Assembly: GCA_018820925.1 (NCBI GenBank)
Contig: JAHJNJ010000038.1
Span: 53,482 to 117,481 of the forward strand
Source of the DNA: Gammaproteobacteria bacterium
GTDB taxonomy: Bacteria > Pseudomonadota > Gammaproteobacteria > Burkholderiales > Gallionellaceae
DNA length: 64,000 nt
Direction: 5' to 3'
Under the pieces are notes generated by a model that saw only the letters and a list, made by a program, of their open reading frames with translations, was not told the origin of the DNA and did not search any database. Of this stretch, positions 9,357 through 20,944 are shown in pieces. Made by a program: the position numbers and the translations under genes. Numbering within the stretch: the first letter of the stretch is position 1; each line of letters starts with the position of its first letter.

Positions 9357-9956
9357 ATGGGTGACAGGGAGGTCGATCAGCAACTGGTGGAACGTGCGCA
9401 ACGCGGCGACAAGCACGCGTTCGAGTTGCTGGTATCAAAATATCAGCGCCGGTTGGGCAGGTTGATTTCGCGCTTCGTGCGAAATGCCGCCGAAGCCGAG
9501 GACGTGACCCAGGATGCGTTCATCAAGGCGTATCGTGCTTTGCCGTCGTTCCGCGGGGATAGCGCGTTTTACACCTGGCTGTACCGGATCGGCATCAATA
9601 CTGCCAAAAATCATCTGGTAGCCCAGGGGCGCAGAGCACCGACCAGTACTCCGTTTGACGCGGAAGAGGCGGAAGATTTCGAGGATGCGGCGCTGTTGCA
9701 CGAAGTAGCGACACCCGAAAATGAATTGATGAGCAAGCAGGTGGTTGAGGTGGTGAATGCTTCTCTGCAAGAGTTGCCGGACGATTTGCGCACGGCGTTG
9801 ACTTTGCGCGAGATCGAGGGGCTGAGCTACGAGGAGATTGCGGTTGTGATGAATTGTCCGATTGGCACGGTCAGGTCAAGAATTTTCAGGGCGCGCGAGG
9901 CGATCGCTACCAATCTGCGTCCTTTGTTGGGTACAAGCGAAAATACAAGGTGGTAA
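9357..9956 (+). CDS. rpoE: RNA polymerase sigma-E factor (AlgU/RpoE)
   Basis: Extracytoplasmic-function sigma factor (199 aa). Region 2 (AFELLVSKYQRRLGRLISRFV...AEDVTQDAFIKAYRALPSFRGDSAFYTWLYRI) and region 4 (LPDDLRTALTLREIEGLSYEEIAVVMNCPIGTVRSRIFRAR) are complete and close to E. coli RpoE. It directs RNA polymerase to envelope-stress genes. First gene of rpoE-rseA-rseB-rseC-mucD; rseA begins two bases after the stop. A sigma-E-type promoter lies upstream, indicating positive autoregulation. Confidence 0.97.
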   Translation: MGDREVDQQLVERAQRGDKHAFELLVSKYQRRLGRLISRFVRNAAEAEDVTQDAFIKAYRALPSFRGDSAFYTWLYRIGINTAKNHLVAQGRRAPTSTPFDAEEAEDFEDAALLHEVATPENELMSKQVVEVVNASLQELPDDLRTALTLREIEGLSYEEIAVVMNCPIGTVRSRIFRAREAIATNLRPLLGTSENTRW

Positions 9957-9958
9957 CC

Positions 9959-10438
9959 ATGAAACAGGAAATTTCGGCATTGATGGATGGGGAGATGTTT
10001 GAGGATCAGGCGGAGGCCTTCCTGGATAAACTCAAACGACATCCTGAGACAAGGCAGGATTGGGAAAATTATCATCTGATTGGCGATGTTTTGCGACAAC
10101 CCGACCATGTTTGTAAAAGCTTCGGAGAGTCTTTCCATGAGCGATTGCAAGCCGAACCCACCGTAATTGCCCCCTATAAACGCACTTCCCAGCGAGTCCG
10201 TAATTTTGCCCTTTCTGCCGTTGCTTCCGTGATGGCGCTGGCTTTGGTTGCGTGGCTGTCGCTTCAGGTCGGTAGCGAACCCGCCCCCCGGGTTGCTGAA
10301 GCGAATTTACAGCAGGACAACGCGATCAGGCCGGCTTCCGCGCAGGCGAACGATTACCTCATGGCACATCAGGAGTTTTCACCCAGTGCCGAGGTGCATG
10401 TTTCTGCTCCTTATATCCATGCGGTGGCAGGCCGATAG
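9959..10438 (+). CDS. rseA: anti-sigma-E factor RseA/MucA
   Basis: 159 aa from the ATG at 9959; a longer frame from 9854 would run deep into rpoE and is rejected. The N-terminal cytoplasmic domain begins MKQEISALMDGEMFEDQAE, the RseA signature that holds RpoE inactive. A single transmembrane helix (about 82-103) is followed by a Gln/Ala-rich periplasmic tail, the expected target of regulated proteolysis. Its stop codon overlaps the rseB GTG. Order and spacing match the conserved operon. Confidence 0.92.
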   Translation: MKQEISALMDGEMFEDQAEAFLDKLKRHPETRQDWENYHLIGDVLRQPDHVCKSFGESFHERLQAEPTVIAPYKRTSQRVRNFALSAVASVMALALVAWLSLQVGSEPAPRVAEANLQQDNAIRPASAQANDYLMAHQEFSPSAEVHVSAPYIHAVAGR

Positions 10439-11430
10439 TGCAAGTCTCAATGCAACAATCCAGATATCTGCTTTTCATGATGTTGCAGCTTGGTGTTGCA
10501 ACTGCATTCGCCGACCCATTGCTGGACAAGGAGGCGGATTGGCTGAAAACCATGTCGTTTGCGGCACATCAGATCAATTATTGCGGGGTGTTCGTTTACC
10601 AGTCAGGCGGTAACGTCGAGGTATCGCGTGTTACGCATGTTGTGGACAAAGATGGAGAGCACGAACGCTTGGAAGGACTTGTTGGCGTTAAGCGTGAACT
10701 CATCCGCGACAACGATCAGGTCTGGTTGTATTCGGAAGGTCACAAGGTACGGATCGAAAAACGCCAAGTCAAAAAAGCCTTTCCTGCACTATTGCCGGAG
10801 CAGATTTCCACGCTAAAAGATAATTACGCCGTGATGAAGGCGGAGGATGATGAGATCGCCGGTTATCACGCCCATTCCGTCGTGTTTTTGCCTCGGGATA
10901 ACTTGCGTTATGCGCGCAAGATGTGGGCGGACAGCGATTCCGGATTGTTGCTTAAGGCTGTGGTGATGGATGATCACGGCTTCCTTATCGAGCAGTATGT
11001 ATTCATGCAACTGAGCATTGGCGATAACATTGACCGCAAATGGATCGTCCCGGAAAGTACTTCTGCAACAGCAGTTGCCCAAGAAGGTAATCCGTTACCT
11101 TTGCCCCAAGTTGAGCTTCTGGATGGTCCGAGTGGATGGCAGGTAGATGCGTTGCCCCCCGGTTTCAGGAAGATACTCGAAATGCGCCGCCCTTTCCGTG
11201 GAAACAAGGAGCCGGTTATTCATATGGTGTTTTCCGATGGGTTGGCTGGTATCTCGGTTTTTATCGAAAAAGCGGAAAGCACGACATATATCCATTCCGG
11301 ATTGTCGGGGCAGGGTGCAGCGCATGTGTATAACCGTATTGTCGACGATACCCTGGTTACTGTGGTTGGCGAGGTGCCGCCGCTGACAGTCATTCAGGTG
11401 GGTGATTCTGTTCGGTACGCCGGGAAATAA
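10438..11430 (+). CDS. rseB: sigma-E regulatory protein RseB/MucB
   Basis: Periplasmic protein (330 aa) that protects RseA from cleavage and senses envelope signals, LPS and lipoprotein in E. coli. An N-terminal signal peptide ends near AFA-D (residues 24-26). The lipoprotein-carrier-like beta domain follows (FVYQSGGNVEVSRVTHVVDKDGEHERLE), with a smaller C-terminal domain. Start is either GTG 10438, sharing a base with the rseA stop, or ATG 10450; both give an intact signal peptide. Confidence 0.93.
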   Translation: MQVSMQQSRYLLFMMLQLGVATAFADPLLDKEADWLKTMSFAAHQINYCGVFVYQSGGNVEVSRVTHVVDKDGEHERLEGLVGVKRELIRDNDQVWLYSEGHKVRIEKRQVKKAFPALLPEQISTLKDNYAVMKAEDDEIAGYHAHSVVFLPRDNLRYARKMWADSDSGLLLKAVVMDDHGFLIEQYVFMQLSIGDNIDRKWIVPESTSATAVAQEGNPLPLPQVELLDGPSGWQVDALPPGFRKILEMRRPFRGNKEPVIHMVFSDGLAGISVFIEKAESTTYIHSGLSGQGAAHVYNRIVDDTLVTVVGEVPPLTVIQVGDSVRYAGK

Positions 11431-11431
11431 C

Positions 11432-11875
11432 ATGTTAGAGATGCGCGCAATTATCATTCAGGTAGATGGGGAGGAAGCCTCGGTTCAACCCTTGAGTACC
11501 GGCGGTTGTGGACACTGCAATAGTGAGGGCGGATGTGGCAGTGGCTCATTGTCGAAGTTGTTCTGCAGTCATAAGCCACGCCATTTTAGAGTGAGCAACG
11601 AAGTTCATGCGAAAGTCGGCGACGAAGTTCAAGTGTCCATTCCCGACGGCGTGTTGCTGCGCGGTGCCATGAAGATGTATGTGTTTCCATTAATTCTGCT
11701 TCTGGTTGGCAGTATCGCGGGAGTTGGCATGGCGGGTGAGTCGGCTGGACGTGATGTTTATGCAGCGACAGGAGCGGTCATCGGATTATTGCTGGGCTTT
11801 ATTCTGGCCAGGCTGGCCCCCGGAAGTGCACAGGCTGTCGCTTCTTCCATTGTTTCATCGCGGTCCGCTTCTTAA
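11432..11875 (+). CDS. rseC: SoxR-reducing/positive regulator RseC/MucC
   Basis: 147 aa from ATG 11432; an alternative start inside rseB (11402) is less likely. The N-terminus carries cysteines C26, C29, C35 and C45, the arrangement that in RseC-family proteins can bind an iron-sulfur cluster. Two transmembrane helices follow (about 79-96 and 106-125) with a short basic tail. RseC modulates sigma-E activity and in E. coli also takes part in SoxR reduction. It sits 1 bp after rseB and 30 bp before mucD. Confidence 0.88.
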   Translation: MLEMRAIIIQVDGEEASVQPLSTGGCGHCNSEGGCGSGSLSKLFCSHKPRHFRVSNEVHAKVGDEVQVSIPDGVLLRGAMKMYVFPLILLLVGSIAGVGMAGESAGRDVYAATGAVIGLLLGFILARLAPGSAQAVASSIVSSRSAS

Positions 11876-11905
11876 TCATCGATATATCAGGAGGATTGGC
11901 ATATC

Positions 11906-13303
11906 ATGCTGAGGAAATTGGTGTTTTTTGCATTTTTCGGTTTATTTGCACAGTCGGTAGCCGCTGTTAATTTGCCTGATTTCACCGAATTGGTGGAACA
12001 GCAAGGTCCGGCGGTGGTGAATGTGAGCACTACACAACTCATTCGTGCGCCGCAGATGTACCAAGGCATTCCCAATGTGCCGGAGAATGATCCATTCTAC
12101 GAATTTTTTCATCGTTTTGCGCCGCAAGTCCCACGCGAGCAAGAGTCTCAATCTCTTGGTTCCGGTTTCATCATTAGCTCGGATGGATATGTTCTGACCA
12201 ACGCACACGTTGTTGATCGCGCAGATAAAATCACTGTCCGCCTGACTGATAAACGTGAATTCAAGGCCAAAGTGATCGGGGCAGACAAACGTACCGATGT
12301 TGCTTTGCTCAAGATCGATGCGACTGGATTACCCAAGGTCACGCTTGGCAATCCAGACCAGGTCAAGGTAGGTGAGTGGGTGCTGGCGATTGGCTCTCCT
12401 TTTGGTTTTGATAGCAGCGTTACAGCCGGTATTGTGAGTGCCAAGGGGCGTTCCTTGCCGCAAGAAAATTATGTACCTTTCATTCAAACCGATGTGGCGA
12501 TTAACCCTGGTAACTCGGGCGGTCCACTGTTCAATATGAAGGGTGAAGTGGTTGGGATCAATTCCCAGATTTACAGCCGTTCCGGTGGTTACATGGGGTT
12601 GTCGTTTTCAATTCCCATCGATGTGGCGATGGATGTGGTCAACCAGTTGCGCAGCACTGGCAAGGTGACGCGCGGTCGCATCGGGGTGACCATCCAGGAG
12701 GTGACGCGCGAACTTGCCGATTCTTTCGGTTTGCCTAAAGTTGGCGGGGCGTTGATATCAGCTGTTGAAAAGGGTGGGCCGGCCGACAAAGCCGGCGTGC
12801 AACCCAGCGATGTGATTCTCAAGTTCGACGGTAAGGCGGTGAAGTCATCCGCTGATTTGCCGCGTATTGTGGCAGCCATCAAACCGGGCACCAAGGTCAG
12901 TGTGCAATTGTGGCGCAAAGGCACCAAGGATATTTCATTGGTGGTTGGAGAGATGCGGGACGAAGGGGTTGTTGCCCAGCGCGGGGGGCGCAGTGGCGGT
13001 AATTCTGCCGGATCCTCGGTAAGTGAGACCCGACTTGGACTGGTCGTCAGCGAGTTGAACGACCAGCAAAAAGCGGAATTGCAAGTTGAAGGCGGTTTGA
13101 TTGTAGAGGATATGACCGGTTCTGCTGCACGCAGCCAGTTGCAGCGCGGCGATGTGATTCTCGCTGTTGGCAATATTGAAATACACAGCCTTAATCAATT
13201 CAATGAGGTGCTCAAGAAGGTTCCACGAGGCCGCAACATCGCTTTACTGGTGCGCCGCAGTGATGGCACAGTGTACGTATCCATCAAGATGGACGAGAAG
13301 TAG
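11906..13303 (+). CDS. mucD: periplasmic Do-type serine protease MucD/DegP
   Basis: 465 aa. The signal peptide is about residues 1-20. The trypsin-like domain has an intact triad: H101 (TNAHVVD), D131 (RTDVALLKI), S204 (GNSGGPLF). Two PDZ domains follow (about 255-350 and 375-460). It degrades or refolds misfolded envelope proteins and is the usual last gene of the rpoE operon. AGGAGG at 11889-11894 lies 11 nt before the ATG. A Gly/Ser-rich linker around residue 360 joins the PDZ domains. Confidence 0.95.
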   Translation: MLRKLVFFAFFGLFAQSVAAVNLPDFTELVEQQGPAVVNVSTTQLIRAPQMYQGIPNVPENDPFYEFFHRFAPQVPREQESQSLGSGFIISSDGYVLTNAHVVDRADKITVRLTDKREFKAKVIGADKRTDVALLKIDATGLPKVTLGNPDQVKVGEWVLAIGSPFGFDSSVTAGIVSAKGRSLPQENYVPFIQTDVAINPGNSGGPLFNMKGEVVGINSQIYSRSGGYMGLSFSIPIDVAMDVVNQLRSTGKVTRGRIGVTIQEVTRELADSFGLPKVGGALISAVEKGGPADKAGVQPSDVILKFDGKAVKSSADLPRIVAAIKPGTKVSVQLWRKGTKDISLVVGEMRDEGVVAQRGGRSGGNSAGSSVSETRLGLVVSELNDQQKAELQVEGGLIVEDMTGSAARSQLQRGDVILAVGNIEIHSLNQFNEVLKKVPRGRNIALLVRRSDGTVYVSIKMDEK

Positions 13304-13323
13304 CCGCATCCTGTAGCTCAGCG

Positions 13324-13382
13324 TATCCCGTCAAAATCGGCTAGAATTCGCGCTTTGCGAAACCGCCGCTTTTGACGGGATA
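13324..13382 (+). promoter_or_regulatory. inverted repeat enclosing a -10-like element upstream of lepA
   Basis: A perfect 13-bp inverted repeat (13324-13336 with 13370-13382) flanks a 33-base loop. The loop contains GGCTAGAATTCGCG, whose TAGAAT (13342-13347) is a good -10 hexamer. No convincing -35 is seen. It may act as the mucD terminator, the lepA promoter, or both. Confidence 0.45.
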
Positions 13383-13397
13383 AATATTTTGAGCCTC

Positions 13398-15191
<1,794 letters not shown>

Positions 15192-15208
15192 CCGAATGGG
15201 AAGTTGAG

Positions 15209-16012
15209 ATGACCTTTGCCTTGATCTTGTTTGCATTGTTGGTGCTGACCGGCGTGATCTGGCTGCTGGATCGTTTCCTGCTGCGCGCCAAACGTCCTGC
15301 GGGCGTGAACGAGCCATGGTGGGTGGAATACGCCAAGAGTTTCTTCCCCGTGATCCTGATCGTTTTCCTGCTGCGCTCATTTCTGGTCGAACCGTTCAAG
15401 ATTCCGTCCGGATCAATGATTCCGACATTGCATGTGGGTGATTTTATCCTGGTCAATCGCTACACTTATGGCCTGCGGTTACCTATCGTTAACAAGAAGT
15501 TCGTCGAAATCAATCAGCCGCAGCGTGGCGACGTGATGGTGTTTCACTATCCGGAAAATCCGTCGGTGGATTACATAAAACGCGTGATCGGCTTGCCGGG
15601 GGATAAACTGGTCTATCGCGATAAAAGAGTATGGATTAACGGCGAGGCGCAGACGTTACAACGCGATGGGGACTATCCTTACGTCGAAAGCGAATTGCGT
15701 TTTGTGTACACTGAGCGTTATATCGAAAACTTGGGTGGTCGCAAGCACATTGTGTTGCTGAATCCGGAAATGCCGCAGATCCATCTGGGCAATGTGGCGA
15801 ATTTCCCCCTGCATGAACAGTGTAGTTACACCGAGGAAGAAGTGCGCTGCACGGTTCCTGCCGGGCACTACTTCATGATGGGCGATAACCGCGACAATAG
15901 TCGCGATAGCCGCTATTGGGGATTTGTGCCGGATGAGATGATTGTCGGAAAAGCATTCCTGATCTGGATGAATTTCGGCGAAATGAAACGTGTCGGTTTG
16001 TCGATAGAATAA
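15209..16012 (+). CDS. lepB: Signal peptidase I
   Basis: Membrane serine protease that removes signal peptides from exported proteins (267 aa). Two N-terminal transmembrane helices (about 1-21 and 46-62) precede the catalytic serine S69 in PSGSMIPTL and the general-base lysine K124 in YIKRVIGLPGD. The C-terminal GDNRDNSRDSRYWGFVP motif is intact. The frame stays open upstream into lepA, but GGGAAG (15198-15203) supports ATG 15209, 17 bp after lepA. Confidence 0.95.
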   Translation: MTFALILFALLVLTGVIWLLDRFLLRAKRPAGVNEPWWVEYAKSFFPVILIVFLLRSFLVEPFKIPSGSMIPTLHVGDFILVNRYTYGLRLPIVNKKFVEINQPQRGDVMVFHYPENPSVDYIKRVIGLPGDKLVYRDKRVWINGEAQTLQRDGDYPYVESELRFVYTERYIENLGGRKHIVLLNPEMPQIHLGNVANFPLHEQCSYTEEEVRCTVPAGHYFMMGDNRDNSRDSRYWGFVPDEMIVGKAFLIWMNFGEMKRVGLSIE

Positions 16013-16037
16013 TTGGAGATAGCAGAAAGGAATGATG

Positions 16038-16403
16038 ATGATGGCATTGGCAGAGAGACAACGTGGTGTCAGTATTGTAGGTTTAGTTTTGATAGCAGCT
16101 GGAGTGATCTTTGTTGCGATACTTGGTTTGAAGCTGGTGCCAGCTTATATCCACAATTCCCAGGTTGCACAGATATTTAAAACGATAGCGGGTGATCCGG
16201 AGATGCAAAATGCGACGATTGCAGAAATCAAGGCTTCTTACGGCAAACGCGCTGACATCAACTACATCAGCGATATTACGGCGGATGACTTGGAAATCGT
16301 CAAGGAAGAAGGTAAGTTAAGCATTAGTGCCAGCTATTCAGTCAAAATTCCACTTGCAGGTAATGTCACCCTGTTGCTTGAATTCAACCCGAGCAGTTCG
16401 TAA
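16038..16403 (+). CDS. DUF4845 membrane protein
   Basis: About 121 aa with one N-terminal transmembrane helix (RGVSIVGLVLIAAGVIFVAILGLKLVPAY) and a small periplasmic-type domain with an IKASYGKRADINYIS motif. It matches the DUF4845 family, regularly found between lepB and rnc in betaproteobacteria; function unknown. Four consecutive ATG codons (16032, 16035, 16038, 16041) follow AAAGGA (16026-16031). The third or fourth gives the best spacing, so the start is uncertain by a few residues. Confidence 0.8.
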   Translation: MMALAERQRGVSIVGLVLIAAGVIFVAILGLKLVPAYIHNSQVAQIFKTIAGDPEMQNATIAEIKASYGKRADINYISDITADDLEIVKEEGKLSISASYSVKIPLAGNVTLLLEFNPSSS

Positions 16404-16411
16404 TTTTCCCG

Positions 16412-17086
16412 ATGAAGCACGCTGCGCTGTGTAAACAACTTGGCTATCAATTTGTGCAGTCGCAATTGTTGCAGCGTGCGCTGACCCACCGGAGTTTCAG
16501 CGCGTCGCATAACGAGCGGCTGGAATTCCTCGGCGATAGCGTGCTGAACTGCGTCATTGCCAAGTATCTTTATATTGCTTATGCCGATTTGCCGGAAGGC
16601 GAATTGTCCCGGCTGCGTTCCAATCTGGTCAATCAGCAAACCCTGGCAATCCTGGCGCAACAACTGAATCTGGGCGAACAGTTGCTGCTGGGTGACGGGG
16701 AGCGCAAAAGTGCCGGATTTCGCCGTCCTTCCATTTTGGCCGATGGTCTGGAAGCTTTGTTTGGCGCGGTATTGCTGGACGCGGATTTTACGGCGGCGGA
16801 AAAAGTGATATTGGGACTATATGTACCTTTTATCGCGCGAACCGATCTGAAAACACTGGGCAAAGATGCCAAAACATTGTTGCAGGAACACCTGCAAGGC
16901 TGCAAATTGGCTTTGCCGCAATACAACGTGCTCGAAATCAAAGGTGAAGCGCATGCACAGATGTTCGTCGTTTCCTGCGAGATTCCACAACTCGGCCTGA
17001 GCACCCAAGGCGAGGGGGCCAGTCGCCGCATCGCCGAACAAATCGCTGCCGAGCGCGCTTATCAACGAATCAAAGAAAATCCATGA
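16412..17086 (+). CDS. rnc: Ribonuclease III
   Basis: Double-strand-specific endoribonuclease (224 aa) processing rRNA precursors and structured mRNA. The signature [10 protein letters not shown] (34-43) contains metal-binding residues, and a second acidic cluster lies in [17 protein letters not shown] (about 110-125). A C-terminal dsRNA-binding domain begins near residue 150 ([22 protein letters not shown]). Its TGA overlaps the era ATG (ATGA), the conserved rnc-era coupling. Confidence 0.97.
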   Translation: MKHAALCKQLGYQFVQSQLLQRALTHRSFSASHNERLEFLGDSVLNCVIAKYLYIAYADLPEGELSRLRSNLVNQQTLAILAQQLNLGEQLLLGDGERKSAGFRRPSILADGLEALFGAVLLDADFTAAEKVILGLYVPFIARTDLKTLGKDAKTLLQEHLQGCKLALPQYNVLEIKGEAHAQMFVVSCEIPQLGLSTQGEGASRRIAEQIAAERAYQRIKENP

Positions 17087-17976
17087 CAGAGTCCCCAAAT
17101 TTTCACAGCGGTTTCATAGCCATTGTCGGACGGCCCAACGTTGGCAAGTCGACCTTGCTCAACCACCTGATTGGACAGAAGATCAGCATTACCTCGCGCA
17201 AAGCCCAGACGACGCGCCATCGCATCACCGGCATTCTCACCGAAGACACAACACAATTCGTTTTCGTCGACACGCCGGGTTTTCAGACCCAGCATACCAA
17301 TGCCCTGAATCGCGGCATGAACCGCGTGGTGACCAACAGCCTGCGCGAAGTAAATGTGGTGCTGTTTGTGCTCGAAGCGCGTCACTTCGACGAACGCGAC
17401 CAGCAGGTAATGGAGTTGTTACCGCAGGATCGGCCGGTGATTTTGGTTATTAACAAGGCTGACTTGCTGGCAGACAAAACCGAGCTGTTACCCTTGATCG
17501 AAAAAATCTCTGCGTTGCGCCATTTTTCCGCCATCGTTCCGGTCAGTGCCCGTCAGGACAAGCAACTCGATACTTTGCTGGACGCCATTCGCCCGTATAT
17601 TCCGGAGGGAGAACACTTGTATGCAGAAGACGAGATCACCGACCGTAACGAACGTTTTCTTGCCGCCGAGTTATTGCGCGAGAAAGTATTCCGCTTCACC
17701 GGTGAGGAGCTGCCTTACTCGGTCAGTGTGGTGATCGAACAATTCAAACTGGAGGGAAAACTGCGTCGCATTCACGCTGCAATCCTCGTGGACAAGGAAG
17801 CGCACAAGGCCATGCTCATCGGCAGCAAGGGCGAAAAGCTCAAAGAGATTGCCACCCAGGCGCGCCTGGATATGGAAAAACTGTTCGACGGCAAAGTATT
17901 TCTTGAAGTGTTCGTCAAAGTCCGCAGCGGCTGGGCGGACAGCGCTCACATGCTGAAAACGCTGGGGTATGAGTAA
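17083..17976 (+). CDS. era: GTPase Era
   Basis: Essential GTPase that binds the 3' end of 16S rRNA during 30S assembly (297 aa). G1 GRPNVGKST (16-24), switch I region with [10 protein letters not shown]3 DTPG (63-66), G4 NKAD, and G5 SARQ are visible. A C-terminal KH domain contains [18 protein letters not shown]. It overlaps rnc by 4 nt and recO by 8 nt. Confidence 0.97.
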   Translation: MTESPNFHSGFIAIVGRPNVGKSTLLNHLIGQKISITSRKAQTTRHRITGILTEDTTQFVFVDTPGFQTQHTNALNRGMNRVVTNSLREVNVVLFVLEARHFDERDQQVMELLPQDRPVILVINKADLLADKTELLPLIEKISALRHFSAIVPVSARQDKQLDTLLDAIRPYIPEGEHLYAEDEITDRNERFLAAELLREKVFRFTGEELPYSVSVVIEQFKLEGKLRRIHAAILVDKEAHKAMLIGSKGEKLKEIATQARLDMEKLFDGKVFLEVFVKVRSGWADSAHMLKTLGYE

Positions 17977-18700
17977 CGCGCCATCCAAACAACGCATTCA
18001 GGACGAGCCGGCCTTTGTACTGCACAGCTACCCGTTCCGCGAGACCAGTCTGATACTGGAAGTATTCAGCCGTCAGCATGGGCGCGTAGCATTGGTGGCA
18101 CGCGGTGCGCGGCGTCCAAGATCGGCATTGCGCGGCTTGCTGATGGGCTTTCAGCCCTTGCTATTGAACTGGTTCGGCAAGCACGAACTGCGTACCTTGC
18201 ACAGTGCCGAATGGCAAGGCGGACAGCCGCAGCTGCAGGGCACGGCGCTGCTATGCGGTTTCTACCTCAACGAATTGCTGCTAAACCTCATGGCGCGTGA
18301 CGACCCGCATGAAAGCCTGTTTGACTATTACCAGCAGACCCTGCAACGCCTGGCGCAGGAGAACGATCATGCGTTCACGCTGCGCTGTTTTGAAAAACAC
18401 ATGCTGCAGGAACTGGGATATGCACTGTCGCTGGAGAAAGAGGCTGAAGGCGGCAAGCCTATTGTGCCGAACCGGAATTACCGCTATATACTTGAGCGTG
18501 GCGCGATTGCAGAAACGGCAGATTCAGCGCAAGGCCTGCCGGTGTCGGGCAAGACATTACTGGATATGGCTGCCGACGATTATCGCGATGTGAACAGCGC
18601 CCGCCAGAGCAAACAATTGATGCGTATGTTGCTTGACCATCATCTTGCGGGGAAGATTCTGCACACACGCGAATTGATGAGGGATTTGCAAAAACTATGA
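17969..18700 (+). CDS. recO: DNA repair protein RecO
   Basis: RecFOR recombination mediator that anneals ssDNA and recruits RecR (243 aa). The N-terminal OB fold is recognisable ([38 protein letters not shown]), as is the helical C-terminal part ([15 protein letters not shown]). It lacks the four-cysteine zinc motif of some RecO proteins, which is normal for proteobacterial members. Overlaps era by 8 nt and pdxJ by 4 nt. Confidence 0.94.
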   Translation: MSNAPSKQRIQDEPAFVLHSYPFRETSLILEVFSRQHGRVALVARGARRPRSALRGLLMGFQPLLLNWFGKHELRTLHSAEWQGGQPQLQGTALLCGFYLNELLLNLMARDDPHESLFDYYQQTLQRLAQENDHAFTLRCFEKHMLQELGYALSLEKEAEGGKPIVPNRNYRYILERGAIAETADSAQGLPVSGKTLLDMAADDYRDVNSARQSKQLMRMLLDHHLAGKILHTRELMRDLQKL

Positions 18701-19413
18701 TCAAACTCGGCCTCAATATCGACCACGTCGCCACACTGCGCCAGGCGCGCGGCTCACGCTATCCCAACCTGGTGCGTGCCGCACTGATCTGCGAAGAAGC
18801 CGGCGCGGATGCGATTACCATCCACCTGCGCGAAGATCGCCGCCACATCCAGGACGCCGACGTGGACATTTTGCGCGGCATGTTGCAGACGCGCATGAAT
18901 CTCGAATGCGCAGTCACCGACGAGATGATCGCCAACGCGTTGCGCGTAAAGCCCCACGATATTTGCCTTGTGCCGGAGAAACGCGAGGAACTGACCACCG
19001 AAGGGGGACTGGATGTGGTCAGGCATTTCGACGCCGTACAGCGCGCCACGCAACGTTGCTCGGAGGCCGGCATCCGCGTTTCACTGTTTATCGACGCGGA
19101 CGAACGGCAGGTGGATGCGGCGAAAAAAGCGGGTGCGCCCGTGATCGAGATACATACCGGAAAATATGCCGATGCCGACAGCATTCCGGTTCACGAACAA
19201 GAGTTGGCACGCATTCACCATGCGGCTGTGCATGCGCACACCCTGGGGCTGCAAGTGAATGCCGGACATGGCCTGAATTGCCACAATGTTCGTCCCATCG
19301 TCGCGATTCCGCACATGGCCGAACTCAATATCGGTCATGCCATTATTTCCGAGGCGGTGTTCATCGGGCTGGAGCAGGCAGTGAAGAACATGAAGGCGCT
19401 GTTAACGGCATGA
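18697..19413 (+). CDS. pdxJ: Pyridoxine 5'-phosphate synthase
   Basis: TIM-barrel enzyme condensing 1-deoxyxylulose 5-phosphate with 3-amino-2-oxopropyl phosphate to form pyridoxine phosphate, the last ring-forming step of vitamin B6 synthesis (238 aa). Family motifs: [16 protein letters not shown] at the start, [27 protein letters not shown] and [16 protein letters not shown] overlaps join it to recO and acpS. Confidence 0.97.
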   Translation: MIKLGLNIDHVATLRQARGSRYPNLVRAALICEEAGADAITIHLREDRRHIQDADVDILRGMLQTRMNLECAVTDEMIANALRVKPHDICLVPEKREELTTEGGLDVVRHFDAVQRATQRCSEAGIRVSLFIDADERQVDAAKKAGAPVIEIHTGKYADADSIPVHEQELARIHHAAVHAHTLGLQVNAGHGLNCHNVRPIVAIPHMAELNIGHAIISEAVFIGLEQAVKNMKALLTA

Positions 19414-19793
19414 TCTTCGGGATCGGCACCGATATTGTTGCAGTGGCACGCATCGAGTCAGCCAGTGCGCGACACGGCGCGGGTTTCGCTGCACGCATAT
19501 TGAGCGAACAGGAAATGGCCGAATATGCCACCCAGTCCCACCCAGCGCGATTTTTAAGCAAGCGTTTTGCCGCCAAGGAGGCGTTCGCCAAAGCGACCGG
19601 CCACGGCTTGCGCTATCCGGTGAGCTTGAAACGTATCACCGTTACCCATGATGAGCTCGGCAAACCGGCTTTCCTCTTTGACGAAGAACTCTCTGCGCAT
19701 TTGTCCAAACTGGGTGTCGTACGCCATCACCTGAGTCTGAGCGATGAGCACGACACGGCGGTCGCATTTGTAGTACTGGAAGGAAAAGACTGA
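19410..19793 (+). CDS. acpS: Holo-[acyl-carrier-protein] synthase
   Basis: Transfers 4'-phosphopantetheine from CoA to acyl carrier protein (127 aa). The family N-terminus [15 protein letters not shown] contains the Mg-binding Asp, and the second motif [18 protein letters not shown] is intact. A longer frame from 18906 runs through pdxJ and is a shadow. Start ATG overlaps the pdxJ stop by 4 nt; its TGA shares one base with the nagZ ATG. Confidence 0.95.
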   Translation: MIFGIGTDIVAVARIESASARHGAGFAARILSEQEMAEYATQSHPARFLSKRFAAKEAFAKATGHGLRYPVSLKRITVTHDELGKPAFLFDEELSAHLSKLGVVRHHLSLSDEHDTAVAFVVLEGKD

Positions 19794-20842
19794 TGGGGAA
19801 CGGACCGGTGATGCTGGATGTTCTGGGCAAGACGCTTGCGGAAGAAGATGAAAAGCGTCTGCTTCATCCGCTGGTAGGGGGGGTCATCCTGTTTGCACGC
19901 AATTATGATTCGCCAAGCCAGCTCGCCGAGCTGACTGCAAGCATTCATGCCCTGCGCACTCCGCCATTGCTCATTGGAGTAGATCACGAGGGGGGGCGCG
20001 TGCAGCGTTTCCGGGAAGGTTTCACCAGGATACCGCCCATGCGCGAACTGGGCAGAGTGTGGGACGAACATCCAAAACGCGCCAGGCATCTGGCGCAACA
20101 GGCAGGCTACGTTCTGGCTTCGGAACTGCGTGCCTGCGGCGTGGATTTCAGCTTTACGCCGGTGCTGGATGTGGATTACGGCTCGAGTTCCATTATCGGC
20201 GACCGCGCCTTTCATTCCGAGCCGCAAGCCATCGCCGAGCTGGCGCACAGCCTTTTGATGGGCTTGAAGCAGGGCGGCATGCCATCCGTGGGCAAGCATT
20301 TTCCCGGTCACGGCTTTGTCACTGCCGATTCGCATCTGGATATTCCCGTGGACGAGCGCAGCTACACCGACATTGAACTGAGCGACCTCATTCCGTTCCG
20401 TCAGATGGTAAGTTTCGGCCTAACCGCCGTGATGCCCGCGCATGTCATTTATCCCAAGGTCGATTCCAATCCGGCGGGATTTTCCAGAGTCTGGCTGAAG
20501 GATGTATTGCGCGGGGAATTGGGTTTTGAGGGATGCATTTTCAGCGACGATCTCTCCATGGAGGGGGCGACTGTCGCCGGCGGTATCGTGCAGCGTGCCG
20601 AATCGGCGCTGAATGCCGGGTGCGACATGGTGCTGGTGTGCAACAAACCTGAATCTGCAGACGAGCTATTGAACGGGTTGAAGTGGGACATGACCGCACA
20701 AAGCAAGGCACGGCTGGCGCAAATGCATGGACGCCCACACCCCTGGACGCTGGTGCAATTGCATGAAAATGCTGACTTTGTGAAGGCTTTGCGCGAGGTT
20801 GCGGGCATCGGCATGCATGAGGGCGAGTTACCGTTGGTCTAG
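19793..20842 (+). CDS. nagZ: beta-N-acetylhexosaminidase
   Basis: Cytoplasmic GH3 glycosidase releasing N-acetylglucosamine from anhydro-muropeptides in peptidoglycan recycling (349 aa). Visible: [11 protein letters not shown] near residue 65, KHFPGHG with the mobile catalytic His/Asp dyad (about 174-180), and the nucleophile region [10 protein letters not shown] (about 250). Last gene of the lepA operon; no clear terminator follows before rpfF, 102 bp downstream. Confidence 0.95.
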   Translation: MGNGPVMLDVLGKTLAEEDEKRLLHPLVGGVILFARNYDSPSQLAELTASIHALRTPPLLIGVDHEGGRVQRFREGFTRIPPMRELGRVWDEHPKRARHLAQQAGYVLASELRACGVDFSFTPVLDVDYGSSSIIGDRAFHSEPQAIAELAHSLLMGLKQGGMPSVGKHFPGHGFVTADSHLDIPVDERSYTDIELSDLIPFRQMVSFGLTAVMPAHVIYPKVDSNPAGFSRVWLKDVLRGELGFEGCIFSDDLSMEGATVAGGIVQRAESALNAGCDMVLVCNKPESADELLNGLKWDMTAQSKARLAQMHGRPHPWTLVQLHENADFVKALREVAGIGMHEGELPLV

Positions 20843-20944
20843 TAGGGCCTTCCTTTTGTCGTGAAAAAATTAATTCAGGCTTCTCGATTAGGTTTTGAGC
20901 GAATATGATAAGGTTCATCCATATCTGAGTATGAGGAGAGAAGA

